In this document: one piece after another, positions 34,981 to 43,316 of the stretch
How the letters are laid out: each line of letters starts with the position of its first letter
Numbering within the stretch: the first letter of the stretch is position 1
Origin: Rhodospirillaceae bacterium
GTDB lineage: Bacteria > Pseudomonadota > Alphaproteobacteria > GCA-2721365
Length of the DNA stretch: 50,048 nucleotides
Direction of reading: 5' to 3'
Assembly: GCA_002721365.1 (NCBI GenBank)
Contig: PBKC01000081.1
Location: forward strand, 1 to 50,048
Notes under the pieces: model-generated
Databases searched by the model: none
Seen by the model: only the letters and a program-made list of their open reading frames with translations
What the model was told of the DNA's origin: nothing
Program-made: the position numbers and the translations under genes

Positions 34981-36255
34981 ATGCACGACCTGAAGTGGAT
35001 TCGTGAGAACCCTGCCGCATTCGACGCGGGACTGGCGCGGCGCGGGCTGCCGCCTGCAGCGGAGGAGGTCGCCGCGCTCGATCAGCGGCGGCGGAGTCTG
35101 ATCACCGAATCGCAGGAGCTTCAGCGTCGGCGCAACGATGCGTCGCGTGAGATCGGCACGGCGAAGTCGCGGGGCGAGGACGCATCGGCCGCGATCGAGG
35201 AGGTTGCCGCGATCAAGCGTCGACTGCAGGAGATCGAGGCCGAGGAGCGGGATGCGGTGGCGGCGGTCGACGCGCGGCTCGCCGAGATTCCCAATCTGCC
35301 GGGACCGGACGTTCCCGACGGACCGGACGAGACTGCGAACCGGCTTCTCCGGACGGTCGGAGAACCGGCAAGCCCGGACGGCGCCGCCGAGCATTTCGAT
35401 ATCGGCGAAGCGCTTGGGCAGATGGACTTCGGCGCGGCGGCAAAGATGTCGGGAGCGCGTTTCGTCGTGCTGTCCGGTCCCCTGGCCCGGCTCGAACGAG
35501 CGCTCGGCCAGTTCATGCTCGACCTCCATACGAGCGAGCACGGCTACCGAGAAATGGCGCCGCCGCTTCTCGTGCGCGATACGGCTCTGTTCGGGACGGG
35601 TCAGCTGCCGAAATTCGCCGAGGACCAGTTCCGCACGACGAACGACTACTGGCTGATCCCGACCGCCGAGGTTCCACTGACGAACCTTGTCGCCGGGGAA
35701 ATCGTCGATTCCGACCGTCTGCCGCTCCGCTTCACGGCGCTGACGCAATGCTTCCGCGCCGAGGCGGGGGCCGCCGGCCGGGACACCCGCGGGATGATCC
35801 GCCAGCACCAGTTCACGAAGGTCGAGATGGTGTCGATCGTCGAGCCGGATCGGTCGGATGAGGAACTGGAGCGGATGACCGCCTGTGCGGAAACGGTTCT
35901 GAAGCGGCTCGGCCTGCCGTTCCGGGTCATGATGCTCAGCACCGGCGACATGGGGTTCTCGGCGCGCAAGACTCACGATATCGAGGTCTGGCTGCCCGGC
36001 CAGAATCGCTATCGCGAGATTTCGAGCTGCTCGAACTGTGGCGATTTCCAGGCCCGGCGGATGAATGCCCGCATGCGGAACAAAGGCGAGAAGGGAACGG
36101 CCTTCGTCCATACGCTGAACGGCTCCGGCGTCGCGGTTGGCCGCGCGCTGGTGGCGGTGCTGGAGAACTACCAGCAGCCCGACGGCTCGGTTGTCGTGCC
36201 GGATGTGCTGCGGCCCTATATGGGTGGGATCGAGCGGATCGAAGCGGAAGGCTGA
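34981..36255 (+). CDS. serS: Serine--tRNA ligase
   Basis: A 424-residue class II synthetase. The N-terminal coiled-coil arm that recognises the long variable arm of tRNA-Ser covers about residues 28-105. Catalytic motif 2 is [20 protein letters not shown], and motif 3 is [18 protein letters not shown]. It starts at the [11 protein letters not shown] typical of bacterial SerRS. It lies between tatC and surE, the order seen in many alphaproteobacteria. Confidence 0.97.
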   Translation: MHDLKWIRENPAAFDAGLARRGLPPAAEEVAALDQRRRSLITESQELQRRRNDASREIGTAKSRGEDASAAIEEVAAIKRRLQEIEAEERDAVAAVDARLAEIPNLPGPDVPDGPDETANRLLRTVGEPASPDGAAEHFDIGEALGQMDFGAAAKMSGARFVVLSGPLARLERALGQFMLDLHTSEHGYREMAPPLLVRDTALFGTGQLPKFAEDQFRTTNDYWLIPTAEVPLTNLVAGEIVDSDRLPLRFTALTQCFRAEAGAAGRDTRGMIRQHQFTKVEMVSIVEPDRSDEELERMTACAETVLKRLGLPFRVMMLSTGDMGFSARKTHDIEVWLPGQNRYREISSCSNCGDFQARRMNARMRNKGEKGTAFVHTLNGSGVAVGRALVAVLENYQQPDGSVVVPDVLRPYMGGIERIEAEG

Positions 36256-36264
36256 GGGGGCAGC

Positions 36265-37017
36265 GTGCGGATCCTGATTTCCAACGACGACGGCATCAAC
36301 GCGACGGGGCTCGAACGGCTGGAACGGGTCGCCCAAACTCTGTCCGACGACGTCTGGGTCGTCGCGCCCGAAACCGACCAGAGTGGGGCGTCGCATTCGT
36401 TGACGCTGGCCACGCCGGTAAGGCTTCGCCGCCTGTCGGAGCGTCGCTACGCCGTTGCCGGGACGCCGTCCGACAGCGTGCTGCTGGCGGTGTTGAAGGT
36501 CTTCGATGGCGAGAGACCCGATCTCGTGCTGTCGGGGATCAATCGCGGCGGCAATCTCGGTGAGGACGTCATTTATTCGGGGACGGTCGCCGCTGCGATG
36601 GAGGCGACTCTGCTCGGCGTTCCCGCGATCGCTCTGAGCCAGGACACCGCCGACCGCGCCCGCACGAAATGGGCGACCGCCGAGCATCATGCGCCGGGTG
36701 TCATCCGGCGACTGCTGGAAGTCGGCTGGCCCTCGAACGTGATGATGAACGTGAATTTTCCCGACGTGCCGGAGGACTCGGTCAGCGGCGTCCGCATGAC
36801 CGTGCAGGGCCGCCGCAAGCCGGGCAGCGCCATCGACGAGCGGGTCGATCCGCGCGGGCGCCCCTATTATTGGATCAGTTCGGCGCGGACGGAGGAGGCG
36901 ACGGTTCCCGGCTCCGATCTGGTGGCGATCGCCGACGGGGCGATCTCGGTGACGCCGCTGTTCATGGATCTCACCCATCACCAGACCTGTCAGTCGATGC
37001 AGGCGGTGTTTTCGTGA
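36265..37017 (+). CDS. surE: 5'/3'-nucleotidase SurE
   Basis: A 250-residue metal-dependent nucleoside monophosphatase. The N-terminal MRILISNDDGINATGL has the paired metal-binding aspartates (D8, D9). The serine/asparagine ligands lie in TDQSGASHSLT and LSGINRGGNLGEDV. The start is GTG at 36265, after AGGGGG. SurE is linked to stationary-phase survival and is co-located with pcm here as in many proteobacteria. Confidence 0.94.
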   Translation: MRILISNDDGINATGLERLERVAQTLSDDVWVVAPETDQSGASHSLTLATPVRLRRLSERRYAVAGTPSDSVLLAVLKVFDGERPDLVLSGINRGGNLGEDVIYSGTVAAAMEATLLGVPAIALSQDTADRARTKWATAEHHAPGVIRRLLEVGWPSNVMMNVNFPDVPEDSVSGVRMTVQGRRKPGSAIDERVDPRGRPYYWISSARTEEATVPGSDLVAIADGAISVTPLFMDLTHHQTCQSMQAVFS

Positions 37018-37030
37018 GCGCGCGACGGGC

Positions 37031-37675
37031 ATGAGCGAGTCGGACAAGGCGCGGCTGCTTCTGGCGCTGCGGCGGGTCCGCATTACCGATTCGCGGCTTT
37101 TGGGTGCGATGGAGGCGGTTCCGCGGGAGCGCTTCGTCGCCGAAGCCTTCGCCGACCAGGCCTATAGCGACGTCGCCCTGCCGATCGAATCGGGGCAGAC
37201 GATCAGCCCGCCCAGCGTTGCCGCGCGGATGATCGCCGCGCTTTCTCTCGGCGACCGGATGAAGGTGCTGGAGGTGGGGACCGGTTCAGGTTACCAGGCG
37301 GCCGTCCTCGCGCGGCTGTGCCGGCGCGTCTATACGATGGAACGGCGCCGCGACCTCTATGAACAGGCGGAGAAGCGCTTCCGGGCCCTCAATATCCACA
37401 ACATCACCGGGAAGGTCGGCAACGGCTTTCTCGGCTGGCCGGAACAGGCGCCCTTCGACCGTATCCTGCTGACCGCTGCGGTTCTCTCGCCGCCGGAAAA
37501 GCTCGTGGCTCAGATCACAGAGGGCGGTCTGTTGGTAATGCCGGAAGGGTCGCCCGAGGGCGATCAGATGCTGGTGCGGCTGCGGCGCACGGCCGACGGC
37601 TTGGAGCGGGAGGAAATCGGACCGGTTCGGTTCATTCCGTTGATGGATGGCGAGCCCGTCGCGACATCGCGCTGA
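37031..37675 (+). CDS. pcm: Protein-L-isoaspartate O-methyltransferase
   Basis: A 214-residue enzyme that methylates L-isoaspartyl residues, starting repair of aged proteins. The full set of motifs is present: VPRERFV, LPIESGQTISPPSVA for the peptide site, and VLEVGTGSGYQAAVLA for SAM. It follows surE by 13 bases. This is the canonical Pcm of the window; the paralogue at 8785 lacks the GQTIS segment. Confidence 0.93.
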   Translation: MSESDKARLLLALRRVRITDSRLLGAMEAVPRERFVAEAFADQAYSDVALPIESGQTISPPSVAARMIAALSLGDRMKVLEVGTGSGYQAAVLARLCRRVYTMERRRDLYEQAEKRFRALNIHNITGKVGNGFLGWPEQAPFDRILLTAAVLSPPEKLVAQITEGGLLVMPEGSPEGDQMLVRLRRTADGLEREEIGPVRFIPLMDGEPVATSR

Positions 37676-37826
37676 GAAACTTAATCCATCACTTGAAGAA
37701 TGCAGCCGTAACCACGTACGATTCCGGGTGCGGTATGGAGCACGATCGCTTCACGGCGGAATGGCGTGAGTTGCGAGTCGTCCTCTGCGGATTTGATCCA
37801 GCCTTGCAGGAAGGCGAACGACGAGG

Positions 37827-38921
37827 ATGCGGCGAGACCGTCAGGACTCGGGTTGGGCCCAAGTGGCGGGGGCACTTGCCCTCGTCCTACTGATTGCAGT
37901 CGGCGGCTGCACGCGCCGTGGCCCGCTGGCGCCCGTCGAGTACAAGGGAAGCGCGACCTATGCCGCGCCGTCGGCCATGGAGGTCACGCCGACCGCCTTT
38001 CCGCCGGTGATCGACGGTCATGTGCGTGTGGCGCCCGGTGACACGGTCTACGCGATAGCCAGACGTCACGGGGTTTCCGCCGAGGCGCTGATCGCTGCCA
38101 ACCGCCTGTCTCCTCCCTATACCCTGCTGGTCGATCAGGTTCTGCGGATGCCGGAGGAGGCAGGGCGCACCCACACCGTCCAGCCGGGGGAGACCGTTTT
38201 CAGGATCGCGCGCTGCAAGGGTGTCGATATGGGCGCCCTGGTCGCGATGAACGGAATCGATCCGCCTTACGTGATCATGGTCGGCCAGACCTTGCGCCTG
38301 CCCGCGACCGTTGCGCCGCCGTCATGTCCGCCGGAAGTCGGGCGAACCGACATGGTTGCGACGGCCGATCCGCCGACAGTGCCGGTCGAACGGACGGTCA
38401 TCGAACCAACGGAGCGATCGCCGGTGCAGCCGGAGCAGACCCAGCGGCACCCGCAGGACTCGACAATGACGCCGCCGGCAATTCCGGCCGCGTTTCCCGC
38501 CAACCGGCCGGCGGTCATTCCCGAGCCGCCGCCGCGGTCGTCAGGCAAATTCCTGTGGCCGGTGTCGGGGAAGCTGCTGTCGGGCTTCGGTCCCCGGCCA
38601 GGCGGCGGCCGCAATGACGGAGTGAACGTTGCCGCCGACCGCGGGACGCCGGTTCGCGCCGCCGAATCCGGCACCGTCGTCTATGCGGGCAACGAGCTAC
38701 GGGGCTACGGCAAGATGCTGCTGATCCGCCACGCCGACGGCTGGATCAGCACCTACGCCCACAATGACGACCTGCTGGTGGATCGCGGCGATGTCGTGAA
38801 CCGGGGCCAGGTTATCGCGCATGTCGGAAGCACTGGCGGTGTCTCATCGCCCCAGATGCATTTCGAACTGCGCCGGGGCGCCGAGGCGGTCGACCCGGTC
38901 AAGCATCTGAGCTGGCAATAG
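37827..38921 (+). CDS. NlpD-like lipoprotein: two LysM plus degenerate LytM domain
   Basis: A 364-residue lipoprotein with lipobox AVGGC (Cys28), two LysM peptidoglycan-binding repeats (about residues 64-108 and 115-158), a Pro-rich linker and a LytM/M23 domain (243-363). The first metal-ligand motif, HxGxD in active enzymes, is NDGVN here (263-267), so His and Asp are both lost, although YAH (312) and MHFEL (345) remain. That matches division factors such as NlpD and EnvC, which activate amidases rather than cut the wall. It follows surE-pcm as in E. coli. The start at 37827 is uncertain; GAGG abuts the ATG. Confidence 0.87.
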   Translation: MRRDRQDSGWAQVAGALALVLLIAVGGCTRRGPLAPVEYKGSATYAAPSAMEVTPTAFPPVIDGHVRVAPGDTVYAIARRHGVSAEALIAANRLSPPYTLLVDQVLRMPEEAGRTHTVQPGETVFRIARCKGVDMGALVAMNGIDPPYVIMVGQTLRLPATVAPPSCPPEVGRTDMVATADPPTVPVERTVIEPTERSPVQPEQTQRHPQDSTMTPPAIPAAFPANRPAVIPEPPPRSSGKFLWPVSGKLLSGFGPRPGGGRNDGVNVAADRGTPVRAAESGTVVYAGNELRGYGKMLLIRHADGWISTYAHNDDLLVDRGDVVNRGQVIAHVGSTGGVSSPQMHFELRRGAEAVDPVKHLSWQ

Positions 38922-38930
38922 CCAGCACGA

Positions 38931-39791
38931 TCATGCCAACGGCTTTCCGAGCCGGCCCGCAAGGTCCTGGATGAACTGCCAAGCCACGCGGCCGGAGCGG
39001 GCGCCGCGGGTGGCGGCCCATTCGATCGCCTGCGGACGCCATTCCGACTCGTCGACCCCGAGGTCGTATTCTCTGACGTAGCCGGCGATCATCTCCAGGA
39101 AGACGTCCTGGCTGCAGGCGTGGAAGCCGAGCCAGAGACCGAACCGGTCCGACAGCGAGACCTTTTCCTCGACAGCCTCCGACGGATTGATCGCGGTCGA
39201 GCGCTCGTTCTCGATCATCTCCCGCGCCATCAGGTGGCGGCGGTTCGACGTGGCGTAGAAGATCACGTTCTCCGGCCGCCCCTCGATGCCGCCCTCGAGC
39301 ACCGCCTTCAGCGACTTGTAGGCGGTGTCGGCCCCGTCGAAGGAGAGGTCGTCGCAAAAGAGGACGAACCGCCGGTCGCTGTGACGGATCTGCGACAGAA
39401 GGACGGGGAGGGAGGCGATATCCTCGCGATGGATTTCCACCAGTGCCAGGGCGCCCGGCTGCTCGGCATTGATGTCGGCGTGGGCGGCCTTGACCAGAGA
39501 GCTTTTGCCCATGCCGCGCGCGCCCCACAGCAGCGCGTTATTGGCGGGGAGGCCGCGGGCGAATCGGCGGGTGTTGTCCAGCAGGACGTCGCGGACCAGC
39601 TCGATGCCCTTCAGCATGCTGAGATCGACTCGGCTGACCTTGGGGACCAGCGTCAGCGTGGCTGGGGAGGCATGCCAGAGGAAGGCGTCCCCGGCACGAA
39701 GGTCGACCGCGGGAGGCGGCGGCGGTGCGAGCCTGTCGAGGGCGTCGGCGATGCGGTTGAGTTGGCGTTCGAGCGCGGATATGTCGGTCAT
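38931..39791 (-). CDS. DUF815-type AAA ATPase
   Basis: A 286-residue P-loop ATPase. Walker A is GARGMGKSSL, and the Walker B-like acidic pair is VLFCDDLSFDG. The sequences LKAVLEGGIEGRPENVIFYATSNRRHL and LSDRFGLWLGF are typical of the DUF815 family, whose role is unknown and which is often found beside cell-envelope and export genes. It has no membrane helix. It converges on the NlpD-like gene with a nine-base gap, and its start lies at the edge of a long non-coding interval. Confidence 0.85.
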   Translation of the reverse strand: MTDISALERQLNRIADALDRLAPPPPPAVDLRAGDAFLWHASPATLTLVPKVSRVDLSMLKGIELVRDVLLDNTRRFARGLPANNALLWGARGMGKSSLVKAAHADINAEQPGALALVEIHREDIASLPVLLSQIRHSDRRFVLFCDDLSFDGADTAYKSLKAVLEGGIEGRPENVIFYATSNRRHLMAREMIENERSTAINPSEAVEEKVSLSDRFGLWLGFHACSQDVFLEMIAGYVREYDLGVDESEWRPQAIEWAATRGARSGRVAWQFIQDLAGRLGKPLA

Positions 39792-39891
39792 CGGTCTCGG
39801 AAAGCGGGTTGACGAGGAGAGTGAGTGATAGAGTATTGCACGCCCGAACGAGAACGGCCCGGCGCGCTAACCTATTGATAACGAGTAACTT

Positions 39892-39925
39892 ACCATCGAT
39901 CGGATGCGTTCACCTGATCGATGGT
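39892..39925. repeat. Perfect 10-bp inverted repeat
   Basis: ACCATCGATC and GATCGATGGT are separated by 14 bases. There is no T-run, so it is more likely a protein-binding site or 5' leader hairpin than a terminator. It lies about 100 bases upstream of the DUF815 ATPase gene. Confidence 0.5.
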
Positions 39926-40067
39926 TGGTCCAGGGTCGGTCGCCACATGCCGGAACGACGTGTGGGGTGAACCTTGATCTAACACAGCTCCACACTGGTC
40001 CAAACCGCTCCGGGCGCTGGACGCCCCCGGCGTCATCGACATGATGGGGGGCTTCTGTCGGTTACGG

Positions 40068-40095
40068 TTGATCTGATTGAGATGCGTCTGATAAT
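40068..40095 (+). promoter_or_regulatory. Probable promoter of the PepSY reductase gene
   Basis: TTGATC (40068-40073) and GATAAT (40090-40095) are separated by 16 bases. The -10 element lies within the adjoining dyad. Confidence 0.5.
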
Positions 40096-40108
40096 TAGTC
40101 GCATATTC
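40082..40108 (+). promoter_or_regulatory. Fur-box-like operator before the PepSY reductase
   Basis: The 23-bp dyad at 40082-40104 has ATGCG and CGCAT ends, and nine of eleven arm positions are symmetric. The overlapping 19 bases at 40090-40108 match the E. coli Fur consensus at 13 of 19 positions by my count. It covers the predicted -10 element. Confidence 0.55.
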
Positions 40109-40168
40109 GGCGGGCGCGAAACGCGACGGCCGGCGGTGTGATCGACGCGTTTCGGAGTTTCCCCTCAT

Positions 40169-42751
40169 ATGCTGAAGACCGTTCTGTTCCAGACCCACTG
40201 GTTTCTGGGCATCACGGCCGGGCTTGTGCTCATGGTCGTCGGCTTCACCGGCGGAATGCTGTCGTTCGAGGACGACATCATTCGTTGGCTGAGCCCAGGC
40301 GTCATCACCGTCGAGCCGGAACCGGGAGGGGCGTTGGCGCCGTCCGAACTGGTGGAACGGGTGGCGGCCGCCGAACCTGCCAAGACGGTAAGTGGTCTGA
40401 CCCTGTCGTCGGACCCGGAGACCTCGGCGCGGGTGATGTTCGCCCCGCCGCCGGGAGAGGGACGCCGCCGCGGTGAAACCCGTTATGTCGATCCCTATTC
40501 CGGCACGCTGCTTGGTGAGCCGACCGGTGAGAAATTCTTCCGGTCGGTCATGGGGTTGCATCGCTGGCTGCTGTCCGGAGAGACGGGTAAGCAGATCGTC
40601 GGTGCGTCCACCGTCGCCCTTGTGTTCTTCGCGCTGTCCGGCCTTTATCTCAGATGGCCGCGACGGGCGCTGAGTTGGCGTGCATGGCTTCAACTCGACC
40701 TCAAGCATCGCGGCCGGAGCCTCTTGTGGGAGCTCCATTCCATCGTCGGCACCTGGGTTCTCATCCCCTACCTGCTGATGGCGCTGACGGGGCTCTACTG
40801 GTCCTATGATTGGTATCGGGACGGTCTTTATTCCCTCGCGGGGGTGGAGCGTCCCGCGTTCGGCGGGCGGCCCGGGGGGGCACCGCCCGCCGAACGGCGC
40901 GGCGAAGCCGGCGAAATGCCGCCGCAGCCTGGGTTGGGCATCGACTCTGCCTGGGCGATCTTCCTGCGCGAAGCGGGTGGTTTCAGCAGTGCGACGCTTC
41001 AGCTCGGCGACCGGCCGGGGCAACCGATCCGTATCCGCTATCTGGATGCCGATCCGCCGCATCCGCGGGCGAACAACACGCTTGTTCTCGACGGGAACGA
41101 CGGTTCGATCGTCAATCACGAACGATACGTCGATAAGCCGCTGAACGAACGGCTGATGGGGAGCATCTTTCCCCTCCACAGCGGCAGCTATTTCGGTCTC
41201 GGCGGCGTGATCGTGCTGATGGTGGCGAGCCTGCTGATGCCGCTGTTCGCATTGAGCGGCTGGCTGCTTTATCTGGGTCGGCGCAAGCACAAGGCGGAGG
41301 CACGCGCCGCGGCGCGGGCGCTCGAAAGGTCGGCGCCGGCCGACGGAAAGTCGCAGATCGCCGGAGACCCGGTCCTGATCTTCTTCGCCAGTCAGACCGG
41401 CAACGCCGAGCGGCTGGCATGGCAGAGCGCATCCATGCTTCAGGCCGCCGGGCGACCGGCCAAGGTGCAGCCTCTCGGTCGCTTGGACCCTGGCGGTCTC
41501 GCCGGGGTAAAGTGCGCCCTGTTCGTCACCAGCACTTTCGGCGACGGCGAGGCGCCCGATTCGGCACGGCCGTTCCTGCGGGCGATGACCGACCGGTCGG
41601 TGCCGCTGGCAGGGTTGAGCTACGGGCTGCTGGCCCTCGGGAACCGCAATTACGAGCGATTCTGCGCGTTCGGGCATGCGCTCGATTCCTGGCTGCGTCG
41701 GCAGGGGGCCGAGCCGCTGTTCGACCGCGTCGACGTCGATCGCGGCGACGATGGCGCGTTGCGGCATTGGCAGCATCATCTGAGTTTGTTCGGCGAGCCG
41801 GCCGATATTCCGGATTGGCGGCCGCCTGCCTATAGCCGCTGGCGACTTACCGGGCGCCGACTGATGAATCCCGGCAGTGCCGGTTGGCCCTGCTTCCACC
41901 TGGAACTGGTGCCCACGGACTATGAGGGATTCGACTGGTGCGCTGGTGATATCGCCGAAATCGGGCCGCGGCATGCGCCCGAAACGGTTGCCGCCTATCT
42001 CGCCGAGGCCGGGTTGAACGGCGCCGTCGACGTCGAAAGTCCGATGGGGAATGGCCCGCTCGCCGAGGTGTTGAGCGGCGCGATCTTGCCCGAAATCGCC
42101 ACGATCGGAGGTAAGAGCGAGGTCGAACTGGCTTCGATGCTCGTCCGTCTGCCGCACCGCGAGTATTCGATCGCGTCGCTGCCTTCGGACCGGGCCATCC
42201 ACCTCCTGGTCCGCCAGATGCGGGGTCCGGACGGGGCGCCCGCGCTCGGCTCGGGCTGGCTCACCCTGCATGCGGCGCTGGAGGGGGAGATCGATCTGCG
42301 GCTGCGATCGAACCCTGGTTTTCATCCGCCGGAGGATGACCGGCCGATGATCCTGATCGGCAACGGCACCGGCATCGCCGGTCTTCGGTCCCATCTGAAG
42401 GCCCGCGCCCGCGCCGGCCGTCATCGCAACTGGCTGCTGTTCGGTGAGCGCAATGCCGCCACCGACAGCTTTTATGGCGACGAGATTCAGGCGTGGCGCA
42501 CGGCGGGCATCCTCGAGCGCGTGGACCTCGTGTTCTCTCGGGACCAGGAGGAGAAGCATTACGTCCAGGACCGTTTGCGCGCCGAGGCCGACGGGGTCCG
42601 CGACTGGGTCGCCGAGGGTGCGGCCATCTATGTCTGCGGAAGCCTGAAGGGCATGGCGCCGGGTGTCGAAGAGGCGCTGACCGAAATCCTCGGCCAGGCT
42701 GCCGTGGAGCGCTTGGCCAGCACCGACCGCTATCGCCGCGACGTCTACTGA
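40169..42751 (+). CDS. PepSY membrane domain fused to flavodoxin and FNR-type reductase
   Basis: An 860-residue inner-membrane flavoprotein. The PepSY-TM part (1-375) has four helices (about 8-30, 142-163, 188-212, 343-370) with nearby histidines H10, H131, H190 and H337 that could bind haem or metal. A flavodoxin domain (401-540) follows, with FMN loop SQTGNAE and STFGDGEAPD. Then comes a sulfite-reductase-flavoprotein-like module with FAD motif REYS (664-667), NADPH loop GNGTGIA (731-737) and a C-terminal YVCGSLKGMAPGVEEAL. Electrons likely pass from NADPH through FAD and FMN to the membrane part, perhaps to reduce ferric siderophores; that substrate is inferred. It has a Fur-like operator and interrupts the DUF815-yajC order. 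Confidence 0.85.
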   Translation: MLKTVLFQTHWFLGITAGLVLMVVGFTGGMLSFEDDIIRWLSPGVITVEPEPGGALAPSELVERVAAAEPAKTVSGLTLSSDPETSARVMFAPPPGEGRRRGETRYVDPYSGTLLGEPTGEKFFRSVMGLHRWLLSGETGKQIVGASTVALVFFALSGLYLRWPRRALSWRAWLQLDLKHRGRSLLWELHSIVGTWVLIPYLLMALTGLYWSYDWYRDGLYSLAGVERPAFGGRPGGAPPAERRGEAGEMPPQPGLGIDSAWAIFLREAGGFSSATLQLGDRPGQPIRIRYLDADPPHPRANNTLVLDGNDGSIVNHERYVDKPLNERLMGSIFPLHSGSYFGLGGVIVLMVASLLMPLFALSGWLLYLGRRKHKAEARAAARALERSAPADGKSQIAGDPVLIFFASQTGNAERLAWQSASMLQAAGRPAKVQPLGRLDPGGLAGVKCALFVTSTFGDGEAPDSARPFLRAMTDRSVPLAGLSYGLLALGNRNYERFCAFGHALDSWLRRQGAEPLFDRVDVDRGDDGALRHWQHHLSLFGEPADIPDWRPPAYSRWRLTGRRLMNPGSAGWPCFHLELVPTDYEGFDWCAGDIAEIGPRHAPETVAAYLAEAGLNGAVDVESPMGNGPLAEVLSGAILPEIATIGGKSEVELASMLVRLPHREYSIASLPSDRAIHLLVRQMRGPDGAPALGSGWLTLHAALEGEIDLRLRSNPGFHPPEDDRPMILIGNGTGIAGLRSHLKARARAGRHRNWLLFGERNAATDSFYGDEIQAWRTAGILERVDLVFSRDQEEKHYVQDRLRAEADGVRDWVAEGAAIYVCGSLKGMAPGVEEALTEILGQAAVERLASTDRYRRDVY

Positions 42752-42781
42752 CTCGTGCCGTTCGACGCGCGCCGACTTTGG

Positions 42782-42809
42782 TTGCAAAGGCCTAGTGGAT
42801 CGGTATAGT
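42782..42809 (+). promoter_or_regulatory. Promoter of the yajC-secD-secF operon
   Basis: TTGCAA (42782-42787) and TATAGT (42804-42809) are 16 bases apart, placing transcription start about 26 bases before the yajC ATG. Confidence 0.6.
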
Positions 42810-42841
42810 CCGCCAATCCACGCAGACGCCTAGGAAATTTC

Positions 42842-43255
42842 ATGCTCATCAGCCCAGCTTACGCGCAGGCGGCCACGGGCGCGGCGCCCGGATTCAGCAT
42901 CATGTCGCTGTTGCCGATCCTGTTGATCTTCGGCGTCTTCTACTTTCTCCTGATCCGTCCGCAGCAGAAGAAACTCAAACAACATAAGGACATGGTGGCC
43001 GGCCTTCGTCGTGGAGACCGGGTCGTCACCGCCGGCGGCATCATCGGCACCGTTGCGAAGGTGGAGGACGACACCATGATTTCCGTCGAGATCGCCCCGA
43101 ACGTGCGGGTCAAGGTCTCGCGGCCCACCATCGCCGAGGTTCTGGCCAAGACCGAACCGGCCCCGGCCAGCAATGATGACGACGACGACAGCGAAAAAAG
43201 CGAAGACGACAGCACGACGTCGACGCGCGGGGGCGGCCGGCGCAAGCCGAAATGA
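42842..43255 (+). CDS. yajC: Sec accessory protein YajC
   Basis: A 137-residue small membrane protein with one helix (about residues 22-40, SLLPILLIFGVFYFLLI), immediately followed by the family motif RPQQKKLKQHKDMVAGLRRGD and VVTAGGIIGTV. YajC joins SecDF in the holotranslocon and associates with AcrB-type pumps. The C-terminal tail is acidic, serine-rich and longer than in E. coli (about 110 residues in total there). It is the first gene of a yajC-secD-secF unit. Confidence 0.93.
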   Translation: MLISPAYAQAATGAAPGFSIMSLLPILLIFGVFYFLLIRPQQKKLKQHKDMVAGLRRGDRVVTAGGIIGTVAKVEDDTMISVEIAPNVRVKVSRPTIAEVLAKTEPAPASNDDDDDSEKSEDDSTTSTRGGGRRKPK

Positions 43256-43316
43256 CACGCCTTTCCCGCCACCTGGGTTTGCGGATTAGGCCGCAAACCG
43301 CCGGAGCCTGATCCAT

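Larger units (their letters stand above)
39792..40168. other. 377-bp divergent intergenic region
   Basis: This gene-free interval must hold the promoters of the leftward ATPase and rightward reductase genes. It contains a perfect 10-bp inverted repeat (39892-39925), a GC hairpin around 40005-40031 (CCGGGCG/CGCCCCCGG) and the reductase promoter with a Fur-like dyad. No small gene or RNA was recognised. Confidence 0.6.

Noticed and set aside
34057..37083. A 1008-codon open frame on the reverse strand
   Set aside because: It lies opposite tatC, serS and surE, which have clear family motifs. Its translation is Arg/Pro/Gly/His-rich without any recognisable domain, typical of an antisense frame in GC-rich DNA.
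39890..42787. A 965-codon open frame on the reverse strand
   Set aside because: It mirrors the PepSY reductase gene. Its composition is that of a shadow frame and no motif was found.
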